Notes: generated from the sequence alone by a model not told the origin. DNA of 64,000 nt from Betaproteobacteria bacterium (GCA_016713305.1 JADJPK010000008.1:248001-312000); one strand, 5' to 3'. Shown: positions 1 to 9,347, numbered from the stretch's first letter. Numbers and translations are program-made.

Positions 1-24
1 CCGCACTTTCCCGTGCGGCGTTTT
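1..24 (+). terminator. Rho-independent terminator of an upstream plus-strand gene
   Basis: The stem CCGCAC (1-6) pairs with GTGCGG (13-18) around a TTTCCC loop, and a run of four T follows at 21-24. The orientation fits a plus-strand gene lying before the window, not the minus-strand gene that ends at 66. Confidence 0.5.
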
Positions 25-65
25 CGTTTCCGGACCCGGCGATTCGTGCGCGCCCGCGCCGCACT

Positions 66-2036
66 TCAATCGTTCAGGCAGATCCATGCAACGCCGTAAG
101 AACCCAGCGTGACCCGGCCATGGGCGAGGGCACGATAGCGGCCCTGGAACTTCGCTGGCTGTGTGACGGCCGTATCGAAGCTCCCTTCATCGAGCACGCT
201 GCAGAACGCCTGCCTGCCCTCCGTTCCCGTCAAATCGATCGACTGCCGGGACGAGGTGAGGTTGGCCAGCCACAGCAGCGTCGCGCCTGGCACCTTGACC
301 GCATGACATTCCACCGCGCTGCGGTCGGAGGATTCCACCGACACGAGCTTCGAGCCCGACATCCGCATGAGGCTCGAGACGGCGTGATAGGCGGGATAGA
401 CGACGGCGCCGGCATCGTCGAGTCCGGGCTGCGCGTAGTCTGTCCTGCGATAGATGACGCCGAGCGGGCCGGTCGGTGCGCCGAGGGTGATGGCGCCTAC
501 CTCGGCGCGGCACAGCGTGGCCACGTAACCGGTGATCCATGCGGCGCCGAAGAGGCCGCGCATCCGCGGGTCCATCTTCGCGAGGCAAACGCGCTCGTTG
601 CCGGGGTTGGGCGTGAACGTCTCGCCGTGCGGGTTGTCGCGGCAGCCGATTGCGCTGGGACCGACGCGATGCTCGATCTTGCCGATGGTGGCGCGAGCCG
701 TCGCGATCTGGAACGGCAGCGCCTCCAGCGTTTCCATCACCGAGCGGTCGTCCGACGCGTGCACGATGGGACATGTCGTGTTCATGATGAAATCGAGCGC
801 ATCGATGGGCGGGCGCTTCCGGTTCAGTTCCGTGAAGAACGACAGCATCCCGCCGCCCAGCTTGATGCCCGGGAAAGCCTTTCGAGCGGCGGCATACAGG
901 CCGGGAAGCGGTGGTGCAGGAGGCCGATCGCCGCCGGGGAGAACGGACTTGAGATCGCCCACGGGGCAGACGGCGATCGCGTCGAGCGCCAGCCCCGACT
1001 GCCGCACCATCGACGCGAGCCGCTCAAGTTCCCCGGCGTAGTCGTCGAGGCCGGCCACCACGATCTCCAATACGGCGGCGGCCCCGGTCTGCTCGGCGAC
1101 AAGACGCAAGCCGTACAACTCGGCGAGACCATGCCCGGCGCGGGGATCGTGCTGACCCACCAGGATGCGCGGCTTCGCGGCACGCAGCAGCGGCAGCGCC
1201 TTGACTGCGTGCTCCAGTTCTTCCGCAGGCAGGCCCAGTCCCACGGGAGGCATGGTCCGGCGGGTGACACCGCCCACGGCGACCTGGACGCTCGCCGCGC
1301 GTCTTGACCCGGCAGCCTTCGGAACCCGCCCGCTCAACGTGACCTTGATGCTTTGCCTCACGGTCTCGCCCGCCTTGAGCACGTAGGGCCAGGGCAACGC
1401 AAGGGGACGCACGTAGGTCTTGAAGCTGGCGTCCGTCCAGTTGCGGTGATCTTCCATCTCCCAGGTGTCGCCTTCCATGCGCACCGTGGCTCTCACGCCG
1501 GGCATGAACTCGTGCGAGAGCGCGCGGATGTGCAGGAAGGGTTGCACGGGATTCACGTTCTTCGGGAAGACCGAGCGTTCGACCGTGCCGTCGACGTGTT
1601 CCACTTCCACCTTGTTGCCGACCACACCCTGCAGCGGGTGGAGCACCACGAAGCCGGTACGCGCCGTGAGGAAGTCCGTGACAGGCGTGGCTTCGCCGAC
1701 GAACTCCAGGTTCCCGGCAGCATCTCCCGCAATGGCCACGTCGAACGCGATCTCCTGCGGACCGTCCTTGCAGACGGCGTGGTAGCGCACGTTGAAGCCG
1801 TCCTTGCGCTGATCGACGACAAGATCGCTCAATGCCGGAACGTACGTGCCCCAGTTCCTGTCGCGCACGAGAAAGGAGACGGCCCGCAGCACTTCGACAC
1901 CGTTGACGCGCACATAGCGGCACTGGCCATTGTCGAATTCCACCTCGGCCGGCCCGGCGCGCAGGATCCGGCCGGGCGTGTCGGGCTGCGTCGTTCCCAC
2001 GAGCTTGATGTCGCGGCTGACGGCACTGGCTGTCAT
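66..2036 (-). CDS. D-apionate lactonase-like protein (ApnL family)
   Basis: A 656-residue protein that resembles, from memory, the family annotated as D-apionate lactonase. That enzyme opens apionolactone in catabolism of the branched pentose apiose. The N-terminal third is beta-rich and carries the conserved stretches WGTYVPALSDLVV, TARTGFVVLHPL and EDHRNWTDASFKTYVRPLAL. The middle third reads like a TIM barrel (alternating ILVGQ, AVLEIVVAGL and ALDAIAVCPVG segments), and the C-terminal part looks like a small beta domain. No signal peptide is seen, so it should be cytoplasmic. It is the last gene of a minus-strand operon behind a complete sugar ABC transporter, 50 bases after the ATPase gene, which supports a role in using the imported compound. 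Identification rests on recall of the family; another sugar-lactone hydrolase or glycosidase-like activity is possible. Confidence 0.6.
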   Translation of the reverse strand: MTASAVSRDIKLVGTTQPDTPGRILRAGPAEVEFDNGQCRYVRVNGVEVLRAVSFLVRDRNWGTYVPALSDLVVDQRKDGFNVRYHAVCKDGPQEIAFDVAIAGDAAGNLEFVGEATPVTDFLTARTGFVVLHPLQGVVGNKVEVEHVDGTVERSVFPKNVNPVQPFLHIRALSHEFMPGVRATVRMEGDTWEMEDHRNWTDASFKTYVRPLALPWPYVLKAGETVRQSIKVTLSGRVPKAAGSRRAASVQVAVGGVTRRTMPPVGLGLPAEELEHAVKALPLLRAAKPRILVGQHDPRAGHGLAELYGLRLVAEQTGAAAVLEIVVAGLDDYAGELERLASMVRQSGLALDAIAVCPVGDLKSVLPGGDRPPAPPLPGLYAAARKAFPGIKLGGGMLSFFTELNRKRPPIDALDFIMNTTCPIVHASDDRSVMETLEALPFQIATARATIGKIEHRVGPSAIGCRDNPHGETFTPNPGNERVCLAKMDPRMRGLFGAAWITGYVATLCRAEVGAITLGAPTGPLGVIYRRTDYAQPGLDDAGAVVYPAYHAVSSLMRMSGSKLVSVESSDRSAVECHAVKVPGATLLWLANLTSSRQSIDLTGTEGRQAFCSVLDEGSFDTAVTQPAKFQGRYRALAHGRVTLGSYGVAWICLND

Positions 2037-2086
2037 GATCGGTTTTCTCCTCGTGTTCGATGAATGGGAAAGGCCGGATTCGAATC

Positions 2087-3190
2087 TCAGCCCGAGATCA
2101 CGCGGTCGGTGGCCGCGTCGATCAGGACGGTGCGATTCATGTCGATGACGAGCTCGATGCGCTCACCGGGAGCGGAGACGTCGTGCGCCTGCAGTTCCGC
2201 GACCGCCTCCACACCGCCAAGCTTGAACGTCCCGTACGTCCGCGAGCCGGTCGGCTGCACGAGATCGATCACCGCGGGGCAGGGGGCAAGCCCCGGGCGC
2301 GGATCGCGGCCGGCGCGGCTCAGATGTTCCGGGCGCACCCCGAGCAGCATGTCCTTGCCCTGCCATTCGCGCAGTCCCGCCGCGCGGTGGGCAGGGACAG
2401 CGAATGACGATCCCTCGGCGGTACGTGCGCTGACGGTGTCGGCTTCCGCAACGATGCTCACCGGAATGAAGTTCATCGACGGCGAACCGAGGAACCCCGC
2501 CACATAGCGCGTCGCAGGGCGCTCGTAGAGGTCCAGCGGCGCCCCTTGCTGCTCGATGCGGCCTTCGCGCAGCAGCACGATGCGATCGGCCATGGTCATG
2601 GCCTCGATCTGGTCGTGGGTCACGTAGATCATCGTCCTGCCAAGTTCCTGATGCAGACGCTTGATCTCGCCGCGCATCTCGTCGCGCAACTGGGCATCGA
2701 GGTTGGACAGAGGTTCGTCGAACAGATAGAGGCGCGCGTTGCGCACGATGGCACGGCCGATGGCCACGCGCTGCAGCTGTCCTCCGGAGAGCTGGCGCGG
2801 GTGCCGATCCAGAAGGTGGCCGATGCCCAGCATCTTCGCGGCCCGCTGCACCTTGGGATCGATCTCCGCGGCAGGCGTCCTTCGCGCGCGCAGTCCGAAG
2901 GCGATGTTGTCGTAGATCGACATGTACGGGTACAGCGCGTAGTTCTGGAACACCATCGCGATGTCCCGGTCCTTCGGCGCGAGATCGTTCACTCTCTGTC
3001 CGCCGATCTCGATCGTTCCTTCGTCCGCCTGCTCGAGCCCTGCGATGGTCCGCAGCAGGGTGCTCTTGCCGCAGCCGGACTGGCCTACCAGCACGGTGAA
3101 CTCCCCGGCGGGAATCTCGAGGTCGATGCCCTTCACCACGTGGAGGGAGCCGTAGTACTTCTGGAGTGCCTGGATCTTGAGGTCAGCCAT
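2087..3190 (-). CDS. Sugar ABC transporter ATP-binding protein (MalK/UgpC type)
   Basis: The 367-residue ATPase energises uptake by the two permeases encoded just upstream. Walker A is GQSGCGKST near residue 37, the signature is LSGGQLQRVAIGRA near 134, and Walker B is LYLFDEPLSNLD near 155, followed by the switch His in YVTHDQIEAMTMADR. After about residue 235 comes the TOBE-type regulatory tail (VRPEHL segment) found in MalK, UgpC and MsmK. The length is normal for the family. It sits 50 bases after the second permease gene and 50 before the lactonase-like gene, all on the minus strand. The substrate cannot be read from the ATPase itself. Confidence 0.93.
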   Translation of the reverse strand: MADLKIQALQKYYGSLHVVKGIDLEIPAGEFTVLVGQSGCGKSTLLRTIAGLEQADEGTIEIGGQRVNDLAPKDRDIAMVFQNYALYPYMSIYDNIAFGLRARRTPAAEIDPKVQRAAKMLGIGHLLDRHPRQLSGGQLQRVAIGRAIVRNARLYLFDEPLSNLDAQLRDEMRGEIKRLHQELGRTMIYVTHDQIEAMTMADRIVLLREGRIEQQGAPLDLYERPATRYVAGFLGSPSMNFIPVSIVAEADTVSARTAEGSSFAVPAHRAAGLREWQGKDMLLGVRPEHLSRAGRDPRPGLAPCPAVIDLVQPTGSRTYGTFKLGGVEAVAELQAHDVSAPGERIELVIDMNRTVLIDAATDRVISG

Positions 3191-3240
3191 TTCTTGGGGA
3201 TCGAGGGGCGTTGGACATGATCATGGCGCCGTGCGGGGAG

Positions 3241-4047
3241 CTATCCTTTCACCGCGCCCATGGAGATTCCGCGCACCAGATAGCGCTGCATGAATCCGAC
3301 GACGACGAACACCGGCAGCGTGCCGAGCACCGACATCGCGGCGATCTTCCCCCAGAAGTTCGACTGGCTGCCGAAGTAGTGGGTGACCTGCACCGTGTAG
3401 GTCGTGACCTCCGTGCGCGTGAGCACGAGCGCGAAGATGAAGTCGTTCCAGGCGAAGACGAAGGTGAAGATCGCGGTCGCGAACAGTCCGGCACGCGACA
3501 TGGGAAACACGACCTTCCAGATCACCTGCCAGCGGGAGCAGCCGTCGACCAGCGCCGATTCCTCCAGTGCGAGCGGAATGTCCAGGATGTAGCCCCGCAT
3601 CATCCAGATCACGTAGGGGAGATTGAAGGCCGTGTAGAGAAGTATCAGCCCCAGGTAGGTGTCCACGAGACCGAAGTACACGTAGAGCAGGAACAGCGGG
3701 AAGACCACCGCGATCGGAGGCACCATCCGCTGGGAGAGGATCCAGTTCGCGAGATTCTCGCCGCCCGTGCGGTGCCGGGCCATGCTGTACGCGCAGATCG
3801 TCCCCAGGAACATCGCCAGGACCGTGCTCGTGCCCGCGACGACAAGGCTGTTCCACACCGTCGTGGCGTCGCCGTCCTTGAACAGCACCAGGTAATTGGC
3901 GAGCTGGAACGATTCCGGCCACCACACCGGCGGGTAGGAGTAGATCTCGTCGGCGGTCTTCACCGAATTCATGAAGAGCCAGTAGATCGGAAACAGAAAG
4001 AAGGCGGTGACGGCAATGGCGGCCGCGAGACGCAGGGCAGTCTTCAT
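3241..4047 (-). CDS. Sugar ABC transporter permease (MalG/UgpE type)
   Basis: The 268-residue inner-membrane permease begins with a transmembrane helix (LAAAIAVTAFFLFPIYWLF) and has about six helices. The cytoplasmic EAA loop that docks on the ATPase is visible as EESALVDGCSRWQVIWKVVFP near residue 170. It pairs with the MalF-type permease ending ten bases upstream. This pairing, plus the MalK-type ATPase and the large binding protein, marks a CUT1-family importer for oligosaccharides, polyols or glycosides. Confidence 0.92.
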   Translation of the reverse strand: MKTALRLAAAIAVTAFFLFPIYWLFMNSVKTADEIYSYPPVWWPESFQLANYLVLFKDGDATTVWNSLVVAGTSTVLAMFLGTICAYSMARHRTGGENLANWILSQRMVPPIAVVFPLFLLYVYFGLVDTYLGLILLYTAFNLPYVIWMMRGYILDIPLALEESALVDGCSRWQVIWKVVFPMSRAGLFATAIFTFVFAWNDFIFALVLTRTEVTTYTVQVTHYFGSQSNFWGKIAAMSVLGTLPVFVVVGFMQRYLVRGISMGAVKG

Positions 4048-4057
4048 GGGGAGGTCC

Positions 4058-4941
4058 TCATCGCGACAGCTGCACGCGCTTCAGCAGCAGCGTGATCACG
4101 ACGGTGAGCAGCACGATGATGAGCAGGGCCACGGCGGCCGTGTAGCTGGTCTCGAACTGCTGGAAGCCCTTCACGTACGTGAAGATCGAGATCGTCTCCG
4201 TCATCGTGCCCGGGCCGCCCTTCGTGAGCGCCCAGACGATGTCGAAGAGGCGGAAGAGGTCGAGCCCGCGGATGAGGATCGCCACGGCCATCACGGGCCA
4301 GATGGCGGGCAGCACGATGCGGAAGAACGTCCGCCAGAAGCCGGCGCCATCGATCGCAGCCGCTTCGAGCTGGGACTTGTCCACCGCCGAGAGCGCAGCG
4401 AGCAGCAGCAGGAACATGAACGGCGTCCACTGCCAGATCTCCGCGGCCAATATGGCGGGGTAGACGAGATCGGGACGCACGGTCCAGAGGATCGTCACCT
4501 CGTGGCCCGCGAACCACCCGATGATCTGGTTGATGGGACCGAAGCGGTTGTCCAGCAGCAGGGAGCATGTCGCCCGGAGACGATGGGCGAGACCACCACG
4601 GGCAGCACGAGCAGGGCGATGAAGATCTGCCGGCCAGGCAGACGTTCGATGAAGAGCTGTGCCATCGCGAGTCCCAGGATCAGTTCGAGCGGCAGGGCGA
4701 TGGCGGTGAAGGTGAGCGTGTGCAGCAGCGACTTCCACAATCGCGCATCGTCGAAGAGAGCGCGGTAGTTCATCAGGCCCTGGAAGGCCGTGTCGTTGTC
4801 GGTCATGGTGATGGCCTGAAAGCTCACCATCAGCAGATAGACGAGGGGAAACACGCCGATCAACAGCAGGATGAAGATCGACGGTGCGACCAGCGAATAG
4901 CGGAATGCGCGATCTCCGCGGCGCCGCGCGGCGATGCTCAT
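4058..4941 (-). CDS. Sugar ABC transporter permease (MalF/UgpA type), single-base frameshift
   Basis: The protein starts MSIAARRRGD at 4941 and continues in one frame to VVSPIVSG. It then resumes in a second frame at ATCSLLLDNRFGPINQ and runs to KRVQLSR at 4058. The break lies at the GGG run (minus strand) at 4573-4575; one added G restores 294 residues, normal for this family. The restored protein has six helices and the EAA loop near EAAAIDGAGFWRTFFRIVLP. It precedes the MalG-type gene by ten bases. Because the restored product is otherwise perfect, a sequencing error is more likely than a dead gene. If the frameshift is real, the importer would be inactive. Confidence 0.85.
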
Positions 4942-5030
4942 GGCCGATCCCGGCGGTCGCCGCGGCGGGCCGCTCGATGCGTGGGCAGGTCCGTGGCGGA
5001 CATGCGGACTCCGGACTGGGGGAAAGCGAA

Positions 5031-5052
5031 GGCGGGTGCGTGAACACCCGCC
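5031..5052 (-). other. Intergenic hairpin between binding-protein and permease genes
   Basis: A perfect eight-base inverted repeat, GGCGGGTG and CACCCGCC around a six-base loop, lies in the 200-base gap between the binding-protein gene and the first permease gene. Hairpins at this place in sugar ABC operons often stabilise the upstream message, so that binding protein is made in excess. There is no T run, so it is not a standard terminator. Function is inferred from position only. Confidence 0.4.
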
Positions 5053-5141
5053 TCCGGGTCGATTCGAATCGCGTCCGGGCTTCGATTCCGGATGCGGGAC
5101 GCGGCCTCCGGCTTCCTGCCGGACGGCCGCGCCGGCTCAAC

Positions 5142-6623
5142 TCACTTCGGGTAGGCGCCGCCCTTCGCGGCCCAGGCGTTGTAGACCGCCTTCTGCTTGT
5201 CCACGCCGACCTTCTGCGTGATGGCATCCCATTCCTTGGCGATGTCGTCGAGGATCTTCTTCGCGTCCTCGCCGGCCCACAGGCGGCTGATGCCCTGGCG
5301 CAGCGCTTCCTCGTACTTGTCGGTCTGGATGAGGGACAGATCCAGCAGGCCTGTCTTGGATCCCGCCTGAAGTGCCGCAAGGTATTCCTTCGCTTCCGGC
5401 CAGAGTTTCTGATAGCCCGGGTTGGTGAAATGCGAATTGCGGAAGGGATCGCGCAGGGCGTAGGGCAGTTGCACGCGCTGATTGGAGATCTCCTCGCTGT
5501 TCAGCCACTGGATGAACAGGTAGGCGGCTTCCTTCTGCTTGCTGGAAGAGGCCACGGAAAGAGCGAAGCCTGCCGCGAGTTCCGGATGTCCGCCAGGCGG
5601 CATCGCGTAACCCACCTTGCCCGCCACCTGCGACTTCGGCACCCAGTCGAGCGCCTTCTCGTTCGCAAGATAGCCAGCCGCGAAGCGTCCGTAGGGCGGC
5701 CAGGAGATGGTCATCGCGCTCTCGCCTTTCACGAACGTGGCGAGGTTGTCGACGAAACCGAACTTCTCGACCCCGGGCGGCATCCACTTGTTCTCGGCGA
5801 CCCAGTCGGTGAACACCTTCACGCCCGCGGGCGAATTGATGGTGGCCTTCATGGTGTTGCCGTCGAAGAACTTGCCGCCCTCGTTGCGGAAGCGCTCCTG
5901 GAACAGGAAATTGCCATAGCCGGCTTCGCGGAACATCGCGGCGCCGTAGGTGCCCTTCGACTTCAGCTTCTCGGTAAGGAACGAGCCGATCTCGCCGAAC
6001 TGCTTCCAGGTCTTGGGCGGGGCGAGGTCGTACTTGTATTGCGCCTTGAAGTCCTTCTTGAGAGCGGGATCGGCGAAGATATCCTTGCGGTAGTACATGA
6101 CGAACACGTCGCCGTCGTCCGGGAAGCCGTAGATCTTCCCGTTCACGGTCATCTGGTTGTCGCGGTAGGTCGGCGCGATGTTCTTGAGTTCTTCGCGGTA
6201 GCCGTACTTGTCCACGAACGCATCGAGGGGCTCCAGCGCGCCGGCCTGCACGAGGTCGGGCATCCACGCGGGAATCACGTTGAGGGCGTCGTAGGCGCCC
6301 GTCCCCGCGCGGTACTCCTGCATGATCTTGGTGAACATCTCGGCTGTCGGCACCTCGACGACCTTGACCTTGCACCCGGTGGCCTTCTCCCACATCGGGC
6401 CGGAGAAGTTGAGAGGATCCAGCGACTGCAGGCCCGCCTCCCAGACGATGGTGATGGTCTTGCCGCCTTGACACAGCGGCTTGGCGGCATCGACCGCCCG
6501 CTGGGCGGCGCTCGCTGCGGCAGCGGCGGAGCCGGAACTCAGGAACAGGGCCGTGGCCGCAACCGGCAGCACGGTTTTCGCGATCGCGGTTGCGATGCGG
6601 TGGGGCTTCAGTCCAGCGCTCAT
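5142..6623 (-). CDS. Extracellular sugar-binding protein of the ABC importer
   Basis: A 493-residue solute-binding protein of the CUT1 type. The start at 6623 is preceded by GGAGGAG nine bases away and gives a signal peptide MSAGLKPHRIATAIAKTVL ending near SGSAAAAA; the longer upstream frame has no support. Typical features are ITIVWEAG followed by the SLDPLNFSGPMWEKATG segment, the hinge strand DAL-NVIPAW, GDVFVMYYRKDIFAD, MTISWPPYGRF, and the late family block ELAAGFALSVASSSKQKEAAYLFIQWL. It is the first gene of the operon and should be periplasmic. The ligand is unknown; the linked lactonase-like gene hints at a sugar, glycoside or sugar acid. Confidence 0.92.
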   Translation of the reverse strand: MSAGLKPHRIATAIAKTVLPVAATALFLSSGSAAAAASAAQRAVDAAKPLCQGGKTITIVWEAGLQSLDPLNFSGPMWEKATGCKVKVVEVPTAEMFTKIMQEYRAGTGAYDALNVIPAWMPDLVQAGALEPLDAFVDKYGYREELKNIAPTYRDNQMTVNGKIYGFPDDGDVFVMYYRKDIFADPALKKDFKAQYKYDLAPPKTWKQFGEIGSFLTEKLKSKGTYGAAMFREAGYGNFLFQERFRNEGGKFFDGNTMKATINSPAGVKVFTDWVAENKWMPPGVEKFGFVDNLATFVKGESAMTISWPPYGRFAAGYLANEKALDWVPKSQVAGKVGYAMPPGGHPELAAGFALSVASSSKQKEAAYLFIQWLNSEEISNQRVQLPYALRDPFRNSHFTNPGYQKLWPEAKEYLAALQAGSKTGLLDLSLIQTDKYEEALRQGISRLWAGEDAKKILDDIAKEWDAITQKVGVDKQKAVYNAWAAKGGAYPK

Positions 6624-6980
6624 CGAGAAAAACTCCTCCAGTGATTTGTTGGCTGGCTCTCGGCCGGGGCCGGAGCGTTTGTTGGTTTGAAGCAGCAGCA
6701 CGATCTGCCGTGGCGGCAATGCGGATCGGGCACACACGCAGGCGGCATTATGGGAAGGCGTACACGTTCGGGCAAGGACGATGGCATCGGCGCGAGTCGT
6801 CGACGCCGGGGTGCGCCGCTCGGCGGTGGTTGTGCAATGCGGGAGGAAGCCGCGATGCCGCATTGCGTCAGAGCGTTCTGTGCTCTTTCGTTTCCCCGCG
6901 CGCGACATGCCGAGGCGGGCCGCCGTGGAGTAGCATTCCGCCTCGCCGCAGGAAGGCGGCGATGGAGAGGGAAAGCAGGA
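6624..6980. promoter_or_regulatory. Divergent control region of the sugar locus
   Basis: This 357-base gap holds no credible gene and separates the minus-strand transporter operon from the plus-strand aldolase gene, so it must carry promoters for both. The ribosome site GGAGGAG for the binding-protein gene is clear. No regulator gene lies next to it, and I could not identify an operator with confidence. Confidence 0.5.
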
Positions 6981-7802
6981 ATGAGAGACAACCCGGTCAA
7001 GCGAAAGCTCGGGCGCGGCGAGCCGGTGTTCGGGACCATGGCATGGGAGTTCTTCACGCCTGGTCTTCCGCAGATCTGCGCGGCGGCGGGCGCGGAGTTC
7101 GTGCTGCTCGACATGGAACACAGCGGCGTCAGTCTCGAGACCATCAAGGTCCAGACCGCGCTCTGCCGCGGGCTTCCCATCGCACCGTTCGTGCGCGTGC
7201 CGACTGCGTCGTATCAGTACGTGTCGCGCGTGCTCGACGCGGGCGCCATGGGTGTGATGGTTCCCATGGTGGAAACGCCGGACCAGGCGCGCAGCATCGT
7301 GAGCTGGAGCACCTATCCGCCCGCGGGAAGACGTGGTGCGGCTTTCGGTTCGGCGCACGACGACTACGTGGCCGGACCGGTGATCGAGAAGATGGCGAAG
7401 GCGCACGAGCGGACGTTTCTCATGTGCCAGATCGAAACGGAGGTCGGACTCGCGAACGTCGACAGGATCGCGGCGGTGAAAGGGGTCGACTGCGTCTGGA
7501 TCGGCCAGTTCGACCTGTCGAATTTCCTGGGCATTCCGGCGGACTTCGCGCATCCGAAATTCCAGAAGGCAGTGGACCGGGTCCTCGCTGCGGCGCGAAA
7601 ACACGGCAAGGTGGCCGGCTTCATGGTCACCGACGTGGCTGGCGCGAGGCAGTATTTCACGAGGGGATTCAATCTGATCGCCTATGGTCTGGATACTGCG
7701 CTGCTTCAGGCGGGCATCCGCGAGGGCATCGAGGCGTTGCATGGCTGCGCCGCGCCGGTCCCGGGCCCTGTCTCGCGGAAGAAGAAGGGAGGCCGATCAT
7801 GA
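6981..7802 (+). CDS. HpcH/HpaI-family class II aldolase
   Basis: The 273-residue enzyme belongs to the 4-hydroxy-2-oxo-acid aldolase/citrate-lyase-like family, which cleaves 2-keto-3-deoxy or hydroxy-oxo acids into pyruvate and an aldehyde using a divalent metal. Family motifs are FVLLDMEHSGVS, APFVRVP, GAMGVMVPMVETP, the metal-binding Glu in CQIETEVGLANVD, and the Asp of IGQFDLSNFLGIP. The start at 6981 is chosen because the alignment begins there; the longer upstream frame is unlike the family. Its stop overlaps the next start (ATGA at 7799-7802), so translation is probably coupled. With the hydratase gene it could finish degradation of the acid made by the divergent operon. Confidence 0.85.
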   Translation: MRDNPVKRKLGRGEPVFGTMAWEFFTPGLPQICAAAGAEFVLLDMEHSGVSLETIKVQTALCRGLPIAPFVRVPTASYQYVSRVLDAGAMGVMVPMVETPDQARSIVSWSTYPPAGRRGAAFGSAHDDYVAGPVIEKMAKAHERTFLMCQIETEVGLANVDRIAAVKGVDCVWIGQFDLSNFLGIPADFAHPKFQKAVDRVLAAARKHGKVAGFMVTDVAGARQYFTRGFNLIAYGLDTALLQAGIREGIEALHGCAAPVPGPVSRKKKGGRS

Positions 7803-8604
7803 ACGGGTCCGGCACGCTCGATTCCCGCCTGCAGTCTGCGGCCGGCAAGCTCGCGCAATGCCGATTGCAGCGCGAGCCCCTGGATGCATTGCCAGAGGAT
7901 CTTCGCCCGGTGGACGAGGCCGAGGCCTATGCGATGCAAGAGGTTCTGCACGCCCGGCTGGCCGCTGCACTCGGTCCGGTGACGGGTCACAAGATCGGCT
8001 GCACGACGGCGGTCATGCAGACGTTCCTCAGGATCCCGAACCCGTGCGCGGGCGGCGTCTTCGAACGCACGGTCCACCGTTCTCCCGCGCGGCTGAGGCA
8101 CGGCGATTTCGTGCGGGTGGGGGTCGAGTGCGAGATCGTCGCCAGGCTCAAGGCGGATCTGGTCCCCGCAGCTCGCCGTACGGTTTCGACGATGTGGCGC
8201 AGGCGGTGGGCGCCGTGATGGCAGGAATGGAAATCGTGGATGCGCGCTATGTCGACTACACCCGGCTCGACACGCCCACGTTGATTGCCGACGATTTCTT
8301 CGATGCCGGAGTGGTTCTGGGAGAGGAGCACGAGGACTGGCAGGGCATCGACCTTCCAACGGTGGGAGGCGTGACGCGCATCAACGGCGAGGAAGCAGGG
8401 CGGGGAACAGGCCGTGACGTGATGGGCCACCCTTTCAACGCCCTGGCGTGGCTTGCCAATCAGCGCTCGAGGCGGGGTCTGTCCCTGGCCGCGGGGGAAT
8501 TCGTGTTTCTGGGAAGCGTCGTGGAAACCAAGTGGGTCACCCGGGGGGACCACGTGGTCATGGATCTGGACCGGCTGGGCCGGGTGGAGGCGCGTTTCGA
8601 CTGA
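7799..8604 (+). CDS. 2-keto-4-pentenoate hydratase / FAA-hydrolase-family protein, single-base frameshift
   Basis: The N-terminal half (MNGSGTLDSRLQ onward, with GHKIGCTTAVMQ and GVECEIVARLK) and the C-terminal half (SPYGFDDVAQAVGAVM, DARYVDY, NALAWLANQ and FLGSVV) lie in two frames that meet near 8161-8173. One base added there gives a 268-residue protein of normal MhpD/HpcG length. The metal-binding Glu pair of the family is present in VECEIV. Members hydrate 2-oxopent-4-enoates or act on related 2-keto-3-deoxy acids, which fits the overlapping aldolase gene. The break looks like a lost G in CCCCGCAGC. A true pseudogene cannot be excluded. Confidence 0.8.
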
Positions 8605-8605
8605 C

Positions 8606-8625
8606 GGGGCGGGTTCTCCCGCCTG
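8606..8625. terminator. Terminator-like hairpin between convergent genes
   Basis: The stem GGCGGG (8608-8613) pairs with CCCGCC (8618-8623) around a TTCT loop, between the ends of the hydratase gene and the convergent RlpA-like gene. The T-tail is weak, so efficiency is uncertain. Confidence 0.45.
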
Positions 8626-8634
8626 TTCGGCTAC

Positions 8635-9162
8635 TTACTTGCTCAGGGAATTCACCGCGTCCCGGAGGTGGCGGATCGGCTCCCAGGACATGATCTCGAT
8701 CTTTACCTTGGCCATCCCGGCTTTCACGAACCCGAGTTGCTGCGCGAGGGCATAGCTCACGTCGACGATCCGTCCCCGGACGTAGGGGCCGCGGTCGTTG
8801 ATGGTGGCCGTGACGGTCCTGCCGTTCTCCAGATTGGTGATGCGCACCGAGGTGCCGAGCGGGAGGGTCTTGTGGGCGGCGGTCATGCCCAGGGGGTCGA
8901 ACCGGACCCCGCTCGCCGTACGGCGGCCCTTGAATTCGTGGCTGTAGAAGCTGGCAAGGCCCACCTCGCCTTTCTGCCGCATCTCCGCGCCGGACGACGG
9001 CACTGCGTCCAGGGTGTTCTCGGGACCGGGAGCGATAGGTTCCAGCCCTTGCAAATCAGTGAGATCGGCGTTCTCTGCATCAGCCCGCGGGAGCTCCACT
9101 TCCATGGCTTGCGCCAGCCCCGCCAATGCCAGCAGGACGCCGATGATGGCGATCCGTAACAT
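8635..9162 (-). CDS. RlpA-like septal ring lytic transglycosylase, double-psi barrel protein
   Basis: A 175-residue exported protein with signal peptide MLRIAIIGVLLALAGLAQA. The C-terminal half is a double-psi beta-barrel of the RlpA type: GLASFYSHEFKGRRTASG, FDPLGMTAAHKTLPLGTSVRI and VTATINDRGPYVRGRIVDVS. The catalytic-like His and Asp (AAHKTLP and NDRGPY) are both present. RlpA proteins cut peptidoglycan glycans lacking stem peptides. There is no lipobox and no SPOR domain, so it is a minimal version. The start at 9162 follows GGAG closely; ATG 9171, nine bases upstream, is an alternative. Confidence 0.82.
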   Translation of the reverse strand: MLRIAIIGVLLALAGLAQAMEVELPRADAENADLTDLQGLEPIAPGPENTLDAVPSSGAEMRQKGEVGLASFYSHEFKGRRTASGVRFDPLGMTAAHKTLPLGTSVRITNLENGRTVTATINDRGPYVRGRIVDVSYALAQQLGFVKAGMAKVKIEIMSWEPIRHLRDAVNSLSK

Positions 9163-9285
9163 GGTCTCCATTCCTTCCGTGGTCGTTCCGGCGGTGCGAT
9201 TGATCGGCTTGTGGGTCTGCGATCCGCGGGAATGCCCAGGGATCGCGTGTGCCGGAACAGCCCGAAGGATACCAAAGTTCCGGAA

Positions 9286-9335
9286 GGGCCCCGGACAGGG
9301 GCCCCGGAGACCGGCCCGGGTCAGGTCCGGGCCGG
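9286..9335 (-). terminator. Double GC hairpin after the SMP-30 gene
   Basis: Two stacked stems lie just after the minus-strand stop at 9348. One is CCGGCCCGG/CCGGGCCGG (9311-9335), the other GGGCCCC/GGGGCCC (9286-9304). The tail is not a clean T run, so this is a probable terminator judged by position and stem strength. Confidence 0.45.
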
Positions 9336-9347
9336 CGTGCTGGACGG

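Noticed and set aside
4058..4941. Pseudogene status for the MalF-type permease and the four other frameshifted genes
   Set aside because: Each has a single change in or beside a short G/C run and otherwise intact family sequence, which fits sequencing error better than decay.
6851..6865. GCCGCATTGCGTCAG as a further RegA-type box before the aldolase gene
   Set aside because: Three mismatches to the consensus; sites of this quality are expected often by chance in GC-rich DNA.
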